Source: Pseudoalteromonas arctica A 37-1-2 (GTDB taxonomy: Bacteria > Pseudomonadota > Gammaproteobacteria > Enterobacterales > Alteromonadaceae). From it: DNA of 64,000 nucleotides. The stretch covers positions 1,736,001 through 1,800,000 of the forward strand of contig NZ_CP011025.1 of assembly GCF_000238395.3 (NCBI RefSeq), written 5' to 3'. Shown piece after piece: positions 16,194-25,458 of the stretch. The notes below the pieces were generated by a model that was not told the origin of the DNA, did no database searches, and saw only the letters and a program-made list of their open reading frames with translations. Both the position numbers and the translations under genes were made by a program. Each line of letters begins with the position of its first letter. Positions within the stretch are counted from its first letter, which is position 1.

Positions 16194-17396
16194 ATCAGCA
16201 ATCAAGATCTTAAACAGTTAGATACAGATTTAAACCGTGAAGAATCTGTAATTATTAACACCCAACTAAAAATAGCCACATTTAACCTGTTTAACTATCT
16301 TGAGCCACCCAATGCATACTATGAGTTTGAGAAAATTTATACCGCGCAGCAGTGGGCTAAAAAGCAGCGTTGGATTGTTGATTACTTAACAGAGCATACC
16401 CCTGATGTGATTGGTTTTCAGGAAGTGTTTAGTATTGATTCGTTAAAAGAGCTAGTGGGCGGGCAAGGCTATAATTACTTTGCAGTAGTTGATACACCCG
16501 AGGTGATTGATGACTTTATTTATAAACGCCCCGTGGTAGCAATTGCCTCTAAATACCCGATAGTTGAGGTAGCAGCGGTTGAACACGATAGTGAGCTTGC
16601 AAGTACGCTTGGCCTTAATAGTGAGTTTACTTTTAGTCGTAAGGTATTGAGAGCGACCGTTACTTTACCGCACATAGGCAATACTGATTGTTATGTGGTG
16701 CATTTTAAATCTAAGCGCCCAATGATTAATGTTGATGAACACAACAAAGAGCTAGCGCCCGAGCAAAACATAATTGAGATTTTAAAAGCAAATGTAGCGG
16801 GTGGGTGGGGCTCAACTATTCAGCGTGGCAGTGAAGCTACATTGCTAATGATGCAAATGATTACTCGCCGCGAAGCTACGCAGCAACCCATGCTATTAAT
16901 GGGGGACTTTAATAATGAACTTGCGGATGGCGTATTAAGCCATTTACTGACGAGTACGCTACGCTTTGCTCCTGCGTTTGATGCTAAAACCTACTTAGCA
17001 AAATATTGTTTAAATGATTCATGGGATTTGTTTGTTAAGTCGCAGCTAAGTAATAATGAGGTTTTTAGCGATGAAGCAATAACAAACGATGTACAAAGTG
17101 ATTGTGATAGCAATAACAGCGAGATTGTTGATTCAGCAGATAAAAGCCAAGTAAAAAATATAAATATAACAAAGACAGCACCGTTAAGGCCGCCAACACA
17201 TTATTATGGCGCGAGCAGCTCTGTGCTTGATTACATTTTATTGTCGTGTGAGTTTGACGCTAGCTACGATGACAGCTTTTTTGAAGTAAGCGCTTATAAC
17301 ACTTACGACAGGCACTTAATAAACCCCGAGTATGAGCGTGATGATTTAACTACCGACCACGGTGTTGTATTGGTTTCCCTTAAACTAAGAAGCTAG
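16194..17396 (+). CDS. Endonuclease/exonuclease/phosphatase (EEP) family protein without a normal start codon
   Basis: The frame encodes an EEP-fold hydrolase: ATFNLFNYL, GFQEVFS (catalytic glutamate), VVHFKSKRP, MGDFNNEL and the C-terminal TTDHGVVLVSL with the catalytic DH pair. The first ATG, GTG or TTG in frame is a GTG at 16407, which falls inside the conserved DVIGFQEV motif and would delete the first strand and catalytic asparagine region. Similarity continues upstream to about 16270. The frame opens after a TAG at 16182. An ATC at 16194, followed by AGC AAT CAA, sits where a start is expected, 9 bases after AGG. It may be a mutated ATG or a rare non-canonical start. The protein would be 400 residues. 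Substrate unknown. Confidence 0.7.
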   Translation: MSNQDLKQLDTDLNREESVIINTQLKIATFNLFNYLEPPNAYYEFEKIYTAQQWAKKQRWIVDYLTEHTPDVIGFQEVFSIDSLKELVGGQGYNYFAVVDTPEVIDDFIYKRPVVAIASKYPIVEVAAVEHDSELASTLGLNSEFTFSRKVLRATVTLPHIGNTDCYVVHFKSKRPMINVDEHNKELAPEQNIIEILKANVAGGWGSTIQRGSEATLLMMQMITRREATQQPMLLMGDFNNELADGVLSHLLTSTLRFAPAFDAKTYLAKYCLNDSWDLFVKSQLSNNEVFSDEAITNDVQSDCDSNNSEIVDSADKSQVKNINITKTAPLRPPTHYYGASSSVLDYILLSCEFDASYDDSFFEVSAYNTYDRHLINPEYERDDLTTDHGVVLVSLKLRS

Positions 17397-17447
17397 GTTT
17401 TCTCATTTAATAACTTACAGCGTACGATTAAGCTAAAAAAGAATTAA

Positions 17448-17504
17448 GCTGCAATATGCATAATTATGCTAAAATCATAAATTAACAATTACCCATATTG
17501 CAGC
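17448..17504. promoter_or_regulatory. Widely spaced 11-bp inverted repeat upstream of the GGDEF gene
   Basis: GCTGCAATATG (17448-17458) and CATATTGCAGC (17494-17504) are perfect inverted copies 35 bases apart. They lie about 80 bases before the diguanylate cyclase start. They could be paired operator half sites or a stem in the leader. No regulator is identified. Confidence 0.4.
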
Positions 17505-17580
17505 GAAACTTGACCTGCAGTCTTTATGTGTATATTTTATCGCCAGAATTTTTGCATTAAATTAATAACAAATCACTAAA

Positions 17581-20013
17581 ATGGTAAATATGGAATTTTA
17601 CACTTACTCGTATCACACGCGAAAGATGGACTTAACTTCGCAAGTACACACTTTCTTCGTAAATCGAATTTATAATTCTAAATTGTTAGTGAAAGCTTTG
17701 CTTTTTGCTTTGTTTATTAGTTTAAGTAGCGCTTACGCGCAAGAAACCACCTCATACAGTTTAATCAATGAATCTAATGCAGGGCTGCTAAAAAGAGCCG
17801 AATTACTTATGGATACTGACGTTATAACAAGTATCGAACTAAGTAAGGCGTTGTTGTTACAAGCGCAAAGTGCTGATGACACGTTACTCAGCGCAAAATT
17901 ACATAACTTATTAGGTAAAGCGAATAAAAAAAATAACAATATTAATGAATCGCTTCATCACTTTTCACAATCCTCAGCTTATTACAGTAAATTAAATGAT
18001 TCACGCAACCAAATAAAGGCGTCTATTAATTATATAAAAATATTATTAGATGAAAAACGTTATGACGAACTTGCTAACCGCATTGAAACTTTATTACCAA
18101 CAACGCTTGTGTATGGCGATAAGTTTTTTATAGCACAAGTACTCCTAACAAAGGGGGATTCGTTTTATGAACAAAGAAAATACAATGACGCGATCACGCA
18201 ATATTCATCTGCTTTAAAATACCTTGTAAATAAAGACGTACAAATACAAAAACAGTTAGGTGAAACGTATAAAAAATTAGCTCAGTCGTATAAGCGCCTT
18301 GAAAATAGAGAGCAAACGGCTCATTTTTATACCAAAGCTTTAGAGATATATACTAATTTAGATGATTTAAAGTTGATGGCGCGTACATTAAATACACTAG
18401 CAGAAGCGCAGCGCTATTTAGACAACTTAGTTTTAGCCCTTGATTACTCGACTCGTGCATTAGAAATACATAAAGAAATTGACGATCCTGTTGGCTTGGC
18501 TAAAGCATTATTAGGTGCTGGTATTATTTATCGACATATCAACCTTTATGAAAAATCACTTAAGCATATAAATGAGGCATATTTATATTATAAAAAAGTA
18601 AATAACGTGCTTGGGATTGCTAAAACATCCAATCAAATGGGGCTGCTATACACACGATTAAAGCAGTTTGATCAGGCCGAGATTTTCTATCAAATAACCA
18701 TTGATTTACCAAAAGGTGTGGTCGAGGAAAAAACGCTCGCGTCGGCCTTAAGAGAAATGGCTGTTATTAACTATGAGTCTGGCGACTTAGAATCAGCGAT
18801 GAAATTTGCTCAGAAAGCTTACGTAACTTATAAAACCAAAAATCTTACATCCTACATTTCTATAACGGCGCGTATTATTGCTAATATTTATCGTGCCCAA
18901 GGGAATAAAAACAAGGCTATAGAGTATTACAAAGAGTCGTTGTCGTTCGCCAGAGAAACGGGCAGTAAGCTTTATGAGATAAAGTCGCTAACAGCGCTCG
19001 CGGGGATTTTAATTGGTATTGATACAAATGAGGCGATTTCTTTACTAAAAAGGTCACTCGCTTTATCAACCGAAATAGATGATAAGTTACATATGCTATA
19101 CGCTTATCGTGAAATTCGAATAGCAGAAAAACAGCGTGGACGAATAAATGAATCACTACGTTACGCGGAAGAAGAAATAGCCCTGACCGGAATCATTCAA
19201 TACGAAAGAGACGAAAGTAAGCTTGCTCTTGAAAAAGCACATTTGCATTCTCACAAAATGGAAATAGAGCTGGAAACGTTAAGAGAAAAAGAAAAACTCC
19301 ATCAACTTGAGCTTGAAAAGAAAAACAATGAAATTGAAATATCTGGCCAAGCTAGGGTTATATCAGAGCTAGAGCTTGCAAAAAACAAATACGCGAGTAT
19401 TGCGCTCGCATTTTTATTAGCCGCTTGCTTAGCTATTGTTTTATTGGTTTATCGAAGCTTTATTGCCTCTAAAAAACGTAATGAAGAGTTAGACTATTTG
19501 GCCGCGAGAGACCCTTTAACCAATTGTTATAACCGCCGTATTTTATTTGAGATTATGAATCGCAACTTTTTGGATTTACCTCAGATTGAAGAATATTGTA
19601 TTTTAATGGTCGATATTGACCATTTTAAAAGCGTTAACGATACTTATGGGCATAGCATTGGCGACACCGTACTTTGTGGCGTTGCCAGTCTTTTACAAAC
19701 CAATATACGTACGAGCGATAGCGTTGCCCGTTTTGGTGGCGAGGAATTTTGTATTATTTTACCCAACACGACTCAAGAGCAAGCAATACGTATTGCTGAA
19801 GCTATTCGTATTAAAGTAGAAAAAGCGATATTTGATGATATTCCTGTTACGTGTAGTTTTGGGGTTACGTCTATTAAATTTAAAGCCAGAACACCTTCTG
19901 AGTTAATTGAACAGGCCGATTTAGCACTTTATGAGGCTAAGTCTTTGGGTCGTAATCAAGTTGTGTTGTGGGATTGTGCGTTTGAAGAGTTTAAGCTTTT
20001 TAGATCGGAGTAA
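17581..20013 (+). CDS. TPR-repeat transmembrane diguanylate cyclase (GGDEF)
   Basis: An 810-residue protein. An N-terminal signal or anchor (about 36-54, ending SSAYAQE) is followed by many tetratricopeptide repeats (about 85-500), a coiled coil (about 540-600), one transmembrane helix (604-627) and a C-terminal GGDEF domain. The active-site motif is GGEEF (719-723), so it should make cyclic di-GMP from GTP. The inhibitory site RTSD (710-713) lies the usual five residues before it. The topology places the TPRs in the periplasm and the cyclase in the cytoplasm, so the TPR part probably senses a periplasmic partner. Alternative starts are ATGs at 17590 and 17626; none has a strong ribosome site. 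It is transcribed alone. Confidence 0.92.
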   Translation: MVNMEFYTYSYHTRKMDLTSQVHTFFVNRIYNSKLLVKALLFALFISLSSAYAQETTSYSLINESNAGLLKRAELLMDTDVITSIELSKALLLQAQSADDTLLSAKLHNLLGKANKKNNNINESLHHFSQSSAYYSKLNDSRNQIKASINYIKILLDEKRYDELANRIETLLPTTLVYGDKFFIAQVLLTKGDSFYEQRKYNDAITQYSSALKYLVNKDVQIQKQLGETYKKLAQSYKRLENREQTAHFYTKALEIYTNLDDLKLMARTLNTLAEAQRYLDNLVLALDYSTRALEIHKEIDDPVGLAKALLGAGIIYRHINLYEKSLKHINEAYLYYKKVNNVLGIAKTSNQMGLLYTRLKQFDQAEIFYQITIDLPKGVVEEKTLASALREMAVINYESGDLESAMKFAQKAYVTYKTKNLTSYISITARIIANIYRAQGNKNKAIEYYKESLSFARETGSKLYEIKSLTALAGILIGIDTNEAISLLKRSLALSTEIDDKLHMLYAYREIRIAEKQRGRINESLRYAEEEIALTGIIQYERDESKLALEKAHLHSHKMEIELETLREKEKLHQLELEKKNNEIEISGQARVISELELAKNKYASIALAFLLAACLAIVLLVYRSFIASKKRNEELDYLAARDPLTNCYNRRILFEIMNRNFLDLPQIEEYCILMVDIDHFKSVNDTYGHSIGDTVLCGVASLLQTNIRTSDSVARFGGEEFCIILPNTTQEQAIRIAEAIRIKVEKAIFDDIPVTCSFGVTSIKFKARTPSELIEQADLALYEAKSLGRNQVVLWDCAFEEFKLFRSE

Positions 20014-20202
20014 ATCCAACAGTATACAGCTCAGTTTTGATGTTATTTTTAAAATCATAACAAGTAAATTTTATACAACGCCGTGAGTTACTTACATATG
20101 TAATTAGGTTTATTAAATTAACCCTTTAAATATCAGTGTATTAATTTAGGCTTTAAAATTGCATTCTAAACTAAGTTAAAAAACAAAATAAGGGATTTAG
20201 TA

Positions 20203-20622
20203 ATGACTGAAGTTGCACTTTCGGCCTATTTGGCATTTTACCTCTATTTAATTATGTTGCTTGTACAGTGGGCTGTGGCTACGTTTAGCAAAGCTAAAGA
20301 GCCAAATGCTGTACCAGGTAAAATTGACGAGGATTTATCGCACGATAGCTTTATATTTAGAGCGCATCGTACGTTTCATAATACGCTTGAAAACAGTGCA
20401 TTATTTATAGGTACGGTGTTATTTGCGTTTGTAATTAATTATCAAAGCCCGATTTTTGCTATGTGTATTTGGGTGTACTTAATTGCGCGCTTAATTCACA
20501 TGGCGCTGTACTACGCTATAGCAACGGAGAAAAACCCAAGTCCACGTAGTTACTTCTTTTTAATTGGTGTGCTTGCTAATGTGGTTATGCTGATAATGAT
20601 AGGGTTAAGACTAACCTCTTAA
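20203..20622 (+). CDS. MAPEG family membrane protein
   Basis: A 139-residue inner-membrane protein with four hydrophobic helices (about 5-25, 65-83, 85-105, 116-136). The motif RAHRTFHNTLENSALF between helices 1 and 2 is the signature of bacterial MAPEG proteins, relatives of microsomal glutathione S-transferase. The substrate in bacteria is generally unknown. The ATG follows AAGGGA at 9 bases. A strong terminator follows and is shared with the convergent ABC transporter gene. Confidence 0.9.
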   Translation: MTEVALSAYLAFYLYLIMLLVQWAVATFSKAKEPNAVPGKIDEDLSHDSFIFRAHRTFHNTLENSALFIGTVLFAFVINYQSPIFAMCIWVYLIARLIHMALYYAIATEKNPSPRSYFFLIGVLANVVMLIMIGLRLTS

Positions 20623-20661
20623 TTTATAAAAAAGTTATAAACTCTATTTATAACTTTAAAC

Positions 20662-20699
20662 AAAAAAGCGAAGAGCCTTTAAGGCATCTTCGCTTTTTT
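20662..20699. terminator. Bidirectional terminator
   Basis: AAAAAAGCGAAGA (20662-20674) pairs with TCTTCGCTTTTTT (20687-20699), and GCCTT/AAGGC extends the stem inward. It serves the MAPEG gene and the convergent ABC transporter gene. Confidence 0.9.
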
Positions 20700-20752
20700 G
20701 TTTAGGTAGCAGCAGAATATAAACCACGTCTACAGTAAGGTAATATTAATGG

Positions 20753-22600
20753 CTAATCGACGCCTATAAACCCGCCTGTTTGGTGTGTCCATAGAGCTGC
20801 GTATATTCCACCCTTAGCGATTAGTTCTTCATGAGTGCCTTGCTCAACTACGCCGCCGTCATCAAGTACTATTAACCTATCCATTTGTGCAATGGTTGAG
20901 AGCCTATGCGCTATCGCGATTACTGTTTTGCCTGTCATTAAGTCATCAAGACTTGCCTGAATTGCCGCTTCTACTTCTGAGTCTAGTGCGCTGGTGGCTT
21001 CGTCGAGTATAAGTATTGGTGCATTTTTAAGTAGCACACGTGCAATAGCAATACGTTGGCGTTGACCGCCCGAAAGAGTAACACCGCGTTCGCCCACTTG
21101 TGCATCAAAGCCTTTGTTACCTTTGCTATCTACCAAGTCGTTTATAAACTCAAGTGCTTTAGCTTGTTTGGTGGCGTTGATCATCTCAGCTTGCGTTGCA
21201 TCGGGGCGACCATACAAAATGTTGTCTTTTACTGAGCGATGAAGCAGGGAAGTGTCTTGCGTAACCATCGCTATGTAGCGGCGTAGGCTTTCTTGGCTTA
21301 CATCTGTGATGTTTTGCCCATCAATTTTTATTGTTCCTGAGTCGGTATCGTAAAAACGCAGTAATAAGTTAACAAGCGTTGATTTACCTGCACCAGAGCG
21401 GCCGACTAAACCAATTTTTTCGCCAGGCTTAATGTTTAAGTTTAAACCGTTCATTACTGGGCTTCGATTAGTCTCGTTTGCTGCTTTGCCGTAGTTAAAG
21501 TGTACGTTGTTAAACTCAATGGCACCTTGGCTTACGTTAAGCGTATCGGCATTTGGTTTATCGGCAACTTCAATAGGGTTAGACAGTGTTTTTATACCAT
21601 CGGCTACGGTGCCAATGTTTTCGAACAAGCTGCTTATTTCCCACATGATCCACTGCGCCATACCGTTTAATCTAAGCGCTAAACTAACAGCAACTGCAAT
21701 GGCACCTGCGCTAATTGCACTAAGCGACCATAAATAAAGTGATACTGCGGTAACCGAAAATACTAATAAATAATTTAAGCTTTGAATAACAAAGTTTAGG
21801 CTGGTTACCAAGCGCATTTGTTTGTACACAGGCTGCAAAAATACATCCATGCTTTGTTTTGCGTATTGCTCTTCACGCTGGGTATACGAAAACAATTTAA
21901 TAGTAGAAATATTTGTGTAGCTATCAACAATTCGACCGGTCATTTCTGAGCGCGCATCAGCTTGTGAGCTGGCAATTTTTTTAAGGCGAGGTACAAAATA
22001 AAGCTGTACGCAAATGTATAAAACTAACCAAACCAGTAAAGGGATCATTAAGCGCCAATCAGCTTCGGCAACTAAAAAGACCATTGAGCCAAAATAAACC
22101 ACTATGTACATTAATACATCGAGTAGTTTGGTCACTGTTTCGCGAACGGCTAAAGAGGTTTGTAATACTTTGGTGGCTATTCTTCCTGCAAACTCATTTT
22201 GATAAAAGCTCACACTTTGGCGCAGTAAATAACGATGCGCTAACCAGCGAATCGACATAGGATAATTGCCCAGTAATGCTTGGTGCAAAATAGCAGAATG
22301 AAAAAATACGACTACGGGCAATACCAGTAAGAGCATGACAGCCATTTTGATAAGTTCTGATTTTTGCTCTACAAACAAGGTTTCGGGTGTGTAGGCCGTT
22401 AACCAATCAACAAGCTGCCCCATATAGCTAAATAAAGAAACCTCTAAAATAGCGAGCATGGCGGCGCTGATTGACATTAGCACCAACGACAGTTCCATTC
22501 CTTTGGTGTAGTGACGACAAAAAGCAAATAAAGTCGAAGGCGGCTGAGTAGGTTGATCCTCAGGAAATGCTTTTGTCATTTTTTCAAATAATCGATACAT
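20753..22600 (-). CDS. ABC exporter, fused membrane and ATP-binding domains
   Basis: A 615-residue half-transporter. The N-terminal membrane domain (about 35-340) has six hydrophobic segments and the C-terminal ATPase domain starts near 360. Walker A is GRSGAGKST, the signature is LSGGQRQRIAIARVLL, Walker B is ILILDEATSALD, and the switch histidine is in IAHRLS. It would work as a homodimer, or with another half, to export lipids, peptides or drugs, in the manner of MsbA-type exporters. No neighbour points to the substrate. Start at 22600; the next in-frame ATG (MTKAF) is seven codons later. Confidence 0.92.
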   Translation of the reverse strand: MYRLFEKMTKAFPEDQPTQPPSTLFAFCRHYTKGMELSLVLMSISAAMLAILEVSLFSYMGQLVDWLTAYTPETLFVEQKSELIKMAVMLLLVLPVVVFFHSAILHQALLGNYPMSIRWLAHRYLLRQSVSFYQNEFAGRIATKVLQTSLAVRETVTKLLDVLMYIVVYFGSMVFLVAEADWRLMIPLLVWLVLYICVQLYFVPRLKKIASSQADARSEMTGRIVDSYTNISTIKLFSYTQREEQYAKQSMDVFLQPVYKQMRLVTSLNFVIQSLNYLLVFSVTAVSLYLWSLSAISAGAIAVAVSLALRLNGMAQWIMWEISSLFENIGTVADGIKTLSNPIEVADKPNADTLNVSQGAIEFNNVHFNYGKAANETNRSPVMNGLNLNIKPGEKIGLVGRSGAGKSTLVNLLLRFYDTDSGTIKIDGQNITDVSQESLRRYIAMVTQDTSLLHRSVKDNILYGRPDATQAEMINATKQAKALEFINDLVDSKGNKGFDAQVGERGVTLSGGQRQRIAIARVLLKNAPILILDEATSALDSEVEAAIQASLDDLMTGKTVIAIAHRLSTIAQMDRLIVLDDGGVVEQGTHEELIAKGGIYAALWTHQTGGFIGVD

Positions 22601-22750
22601 TTTAAAAACTTAAATGGCAAATAATGGTGGCTATTATACCATTTAAGTATTTTTAAATGCAGGTTTGTAAGGTATTAATTGTGAATATGCTAGAGCGTTA
22701 TTAATATAAACTTATGTATAAAAGAACACCTAAAAACACTTCACTTACTT

Positions 22751-23587
22751 TTATAGCATTGGGTTATTTAGCTTTGTACCTTTGCTCATGTATAAATCGT
22801 CATATCTGAGGCCACCATTTCCGTAAGGCTTTTTAATTGGGCCTGTATTACAGTTTGCTAAAAAATATATAAGAGGTTGTTCGCGCTTCATTCTAAATTG
22901 TGCATTTTTATACACCAGTGTTTGCTTGCTAAATTCACCACCTTTTACGTAAACATCATATTGCTGACCTTGCTCTGAGGCTGCTGCGTTATTAACAACA
23001 TACCATACGTCGTACCAGGTATTTGTTTGCAGTGGCTTGGCCGATTGTTTGGTAGTGTAGTTTTGAATGTTGCTATACCCGCTGTCGGTTTTAACCATTA
23101 ATGCGCCATCGTTTACAAGCCCGTTTGATTCTGTTTTATCGGTTACGCGAAGTGTAGGCTCAAACGCATCGTACGCATGTTTATTAATTAGCTCTGGCGT
23201 AAGGTTGCTTAATCCAAAAGCATGGTTATTAGGAAAAGCAGCCACGTTTATACGCATATAAAATGTGTAGGTGTCACCAACTTCAACCGCTTGTGGAAGT
23301 TTTGTATAAGAAAGCGCTTTACGATTTCCTACAATGCCCTCAGCCGCAGGCTTTTTTAGTAAATAATGATTTGTTGATGAGTTTGCTTGTTCTGGTTGTA
23401 TAACTGTTATTTGTGGGTTTTCAACCTGTGGCTTAGTTTCATTTTGGGTATCGACACTCTGCCACTTGCTAAGTGAATTTTCAAAGTCATCAATAAGTAG
23501 CCAGTCGCTTGACGTGTTTTTAGAAATGGTTGAACACGACGCTAACGCGCTTAACAAACATAAAAGTGACATGTGTTTACAATGCAT
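22751..23587 (-). CDS. Predicted lipoprotein with a lectin-like domain
   Basis: A 278-residue exported protein. The N-terminus (MSLLCLLSALASC) is a lipoprotein signal with lipobox LASC, and the cysteine would be lipid-modified. The mature part opens with SDWLLIDDFENSLSKWQSVD, typical of carbohydrate-binding, jelly-roll type domains in marine polysaccharide-degrading proteins, and continues with beta-rich sequence (DTYTFYMRINVAAF, TWYDVWYVVNN). The C-terminus LRYDDLYMSKG fits such a fold. There is no catalytic motif I can name. An internal ATG at 23572 is an alternative start. Probably an outer-membrane or periplasmic sugar-binding lipoprotein, by inference. Confidence 0.75.
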   Translation of the reverse strand: MHCKHMSLLCLLSALASCSTISKNTSSDWLLIDDFENSLSKWQSVDTQNETKPQVENPQITVIQPEQANSSTNHYLLKKPAAEGIVGNRKALSYTKLPQAVEVGDTYTFYMRINVAAFPNNHAFGLSNLTPELINKHAYDAFEPTLRVTDKTESNGLVNDGALMVKTDSGYSNIQNYTTKQSAKPLQTNTWYDVWYVVNNAAASEQGQQYDVYVKGGEFSKQTLVYKNAQFRMKREQPLIYFLANCNTGPIKKPYGNGGLRYDDLYMSKGTKLNNPML

Positions 23588-23834
23588 AATTGGCTCTCAG
23601 TAAGTTTAGGTTTTTTGGTTAACCAATTATTGTTTTGGCTATAACTTTAAAGTAAAGGTTATGTAACCAATTTAATGTTTTTATGTCAATCATTAAACAA
23701 ATAGGTATGGCGTGGGAATTGCGGAGATATAAAAATTATTATTCCATTCAGAAAATTAACCAGTAAACTTATCCATTAAATCAACTCAGCAAATTTCAGC
23801 TGAGTTTAAAATAATTTAATAGTTAGGGTGTTAT

Positions 23835-24505
23835 ATGTATACGGGTTCGTGTTTGTGCGGTGAGGTAAGCGTTGAAGTGTCGGGCAGTATAACTAGGGCG
23901 TGTTGATCTTTATGGATTGAAATTTGTTCAATCTAGGGGCGATTTAATCGCGGCGCAAGGTTTGTAACCTAGTGGGCTAAGTAAAAACCGAGCAACAAAG
24001 AGTCAATCGTCCCTAGAAAGAACCCAAAGGGCAGCGCATGTTTGGCATCTATGCTGCGTTATCGCCTATGTATGGGGAACAACCACATATCATAGGCTCT
24101 GCCTTGCCTAAATACCAAACACACTGCTGCAAATTCAACCACCAAAGAACAACACGCCCTACTATTATTCATTGTCATTGTTCACTGTGCAGAAAAAACA
24201 GCGGGACTGCATTTGCAACCAATGGCTTTGTAAATATAGATGACTTCACAATAACTAAAGGGCAGGCACTACTTAGCGAGTATAGTTTTAAAGTAGGGCG
24301 TACTCGTTACTTTTGTAAATGTTGTGGCTCGCCAGTTTATAGTAGCAATAATGATGACAAAAGCAGAATACGAATTCGTTTAGGAATATTTGATAGCGAT
24401 ATTACTGAGCAGGTTTTATCGCATAATTTTGTTACGTCTAAAGCTAACTGGGAGAAGTTAGAAACAAGCTTACCGTGCTATGAAAAACATGAACCTGGAC
24501 GGTAA
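23835..24505 (+). pseudogene. GFA-family (glutathione-dependent formaldehyde-activating enzyme-like) gene split by a MITE
   Basis: The 5' part (23835-23895) encodes MYTGSCLCGEVSVEVSGSIT with the first zinc-binding CLC pair. It runs into a stop 12 bases inside the insert. The 3' part (24161-24505) encodes the rest: HCHCSLCRKNSG, CKCCGSPVY and the family C-terminus. Deleting the 265-base insert plus one copy of the ACTA duplication joins ATA ACT ATT ATT CAT in frame and gives an intact 133-residue protein, the normal size of GFA proteins. An ATG at 24038 inside the insert could give a chimeric 155-residue product, but it would lack the first metal-binding pair. The gene is probably inactive. 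Confidence 0.88.
23896..24160. mobile_element. MITE, 265 bp, with terminal inverted repeats and target duplication
   Basis: The ends are GGGCGTGTTGATCTTT and the inverted GGGCGTGTTGTTCTTT, 15 of 16 bases identical. ACTA flanks both sides (23892-23895 and 24161-24164); if one A/T pair belongs to the repeats the duplication is 3 bp (ACT). It has no transposase and must move by the enzyme of a full-length relative. The parent family was not identified. Confidence 0.85.
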
Positions 24506-24511
24506 CGCGTT

Positions 24512-25309
24512 TTATTCAATGTGGTAAATGCTGTTAATACTTTTATAAAGGTTTGGTGCAAAATTTATAAACACAGGTGAGTTTTGTATTTCATCAACGT
24601 TTATGTGCATTAATGTTTGCTGGCTTAGTATGATCACTATATTTTTGTATTCGTTAAACTCTATTATCGCTAAGCACTTAAAATGTTGCCTTAAAAGTAC
24701 TAAAAGCATTTGCAGCTCTTGGCCAGTTTGTGGGTTTAAATTAATGATTACTTGCGTATTTTGCTCACTGCAGCTATTTATATTTTGCCAAAAGCTATCG
24801 CTGGTTAAAAAAGGCTGGTGATATTCACCACTAAAAATATCGATAGTGATTACGTTAAAGTGATCAGTGCATTGGGAAATATATTGCTCGGCGCATTGTA
24901 AATAGGTGCTGTGCTTAATTGGTAACTTAAAGTGCTGGGCAGCAATTAAGGCAATGCTTGGGTTTATTTCTACCGTGTTAAATGTATTGATGGTGTTTAT
25001 GTAAGGCGTATTACTTTGTAAGTGATACATAATTCGCTCAAACCCTGCAGTGCCTAAACCTAAATTTAATATATTTAGTGTATCTACCGGTTTAAGTAAA
25101 AATAACATCATACACTGGTTTACAGGTACTATTACTTGCTCAGGGTGTATAAGGTTCATAACGCCCTGAATTGTAATGTCTTCATTGGCTTTTTGTGCAA
25201 GCGTTAACCAACGGTATTCTTTATTTTGATACACGCATACGGGGCCGTATGCACTTTGCTGCGACTCAATAAGGTTACTTTTAATTGTATCTTCTTTTAG
25301 CTGACGCAT
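24512..25309 (-). CDS. Spermidine-synthase-like / SAM-dependent methyltransferase-fold protein
   Basis: A 265-residue cytoplasmic protein with a Rossmann core: LNILNLGLGTAGFERIMYH (glycine-rich nucleotide loop, about 94-112), then TVEINPSIALIAAQHF (acidic residue that binds the cofactor ribose) and FNVITIDIFSGEYHQPF. This order is that of spermidine synthases and related fused-fold proteins. The polyamine-binding residues of true SpeE are not clear, so aminopropyl transfer is not certain. It overlaps nothing and converges with the disrupted GFA gene six bases away. Confidence 0.7.
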   Translation of the reverse strand: MRQLKEDTIKSNLIESQQSAYGPVCVYQNKEYRWLTLAQKANEDITIQGVMNLIHPEQVIVPVNQCMMLFLLKPVDTLNILNLGLGTAGFERIMYHLQSNTPYINTINTFNTVEINPSIALIAAQHFKLPIKHSTYLQCAEQYISQCTDHFNVITIDIFSGEYHQPFLTSDSFWQNINSCSEQNTQVIINLNPQTGQELQMLLVLLRQHFKCLAIIEFNEYKNIVIILSQQTLMHINVDEIQNSPVFINFAPNLYKSINSIYHIE

Positions 25310-25458
25310 AACTTAAACTATTAATATATACACAATGACAGTGTGCCACGAAAAACACATTTTTTTATAGATTATTGTGTAACAAGGTTTGTAATTTAAC
25401 CTCTAAATATAATATTGTATTAGCAATTAATTACTTAGACGTTATTCAAGGATTGAAA

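Noticed and set aside
16407..17396. EEP-family gene starting at the GTG at 16407
   Set aside because: That codon is inside the conserved GFQE motif and similarity clearly extends upstream.
24038..24505. A separate 155-residue gene
   Set aside because: Its first part is MITE sequence and its second part is the interrupted GFA-family gene. It is listed under the pseudogene.
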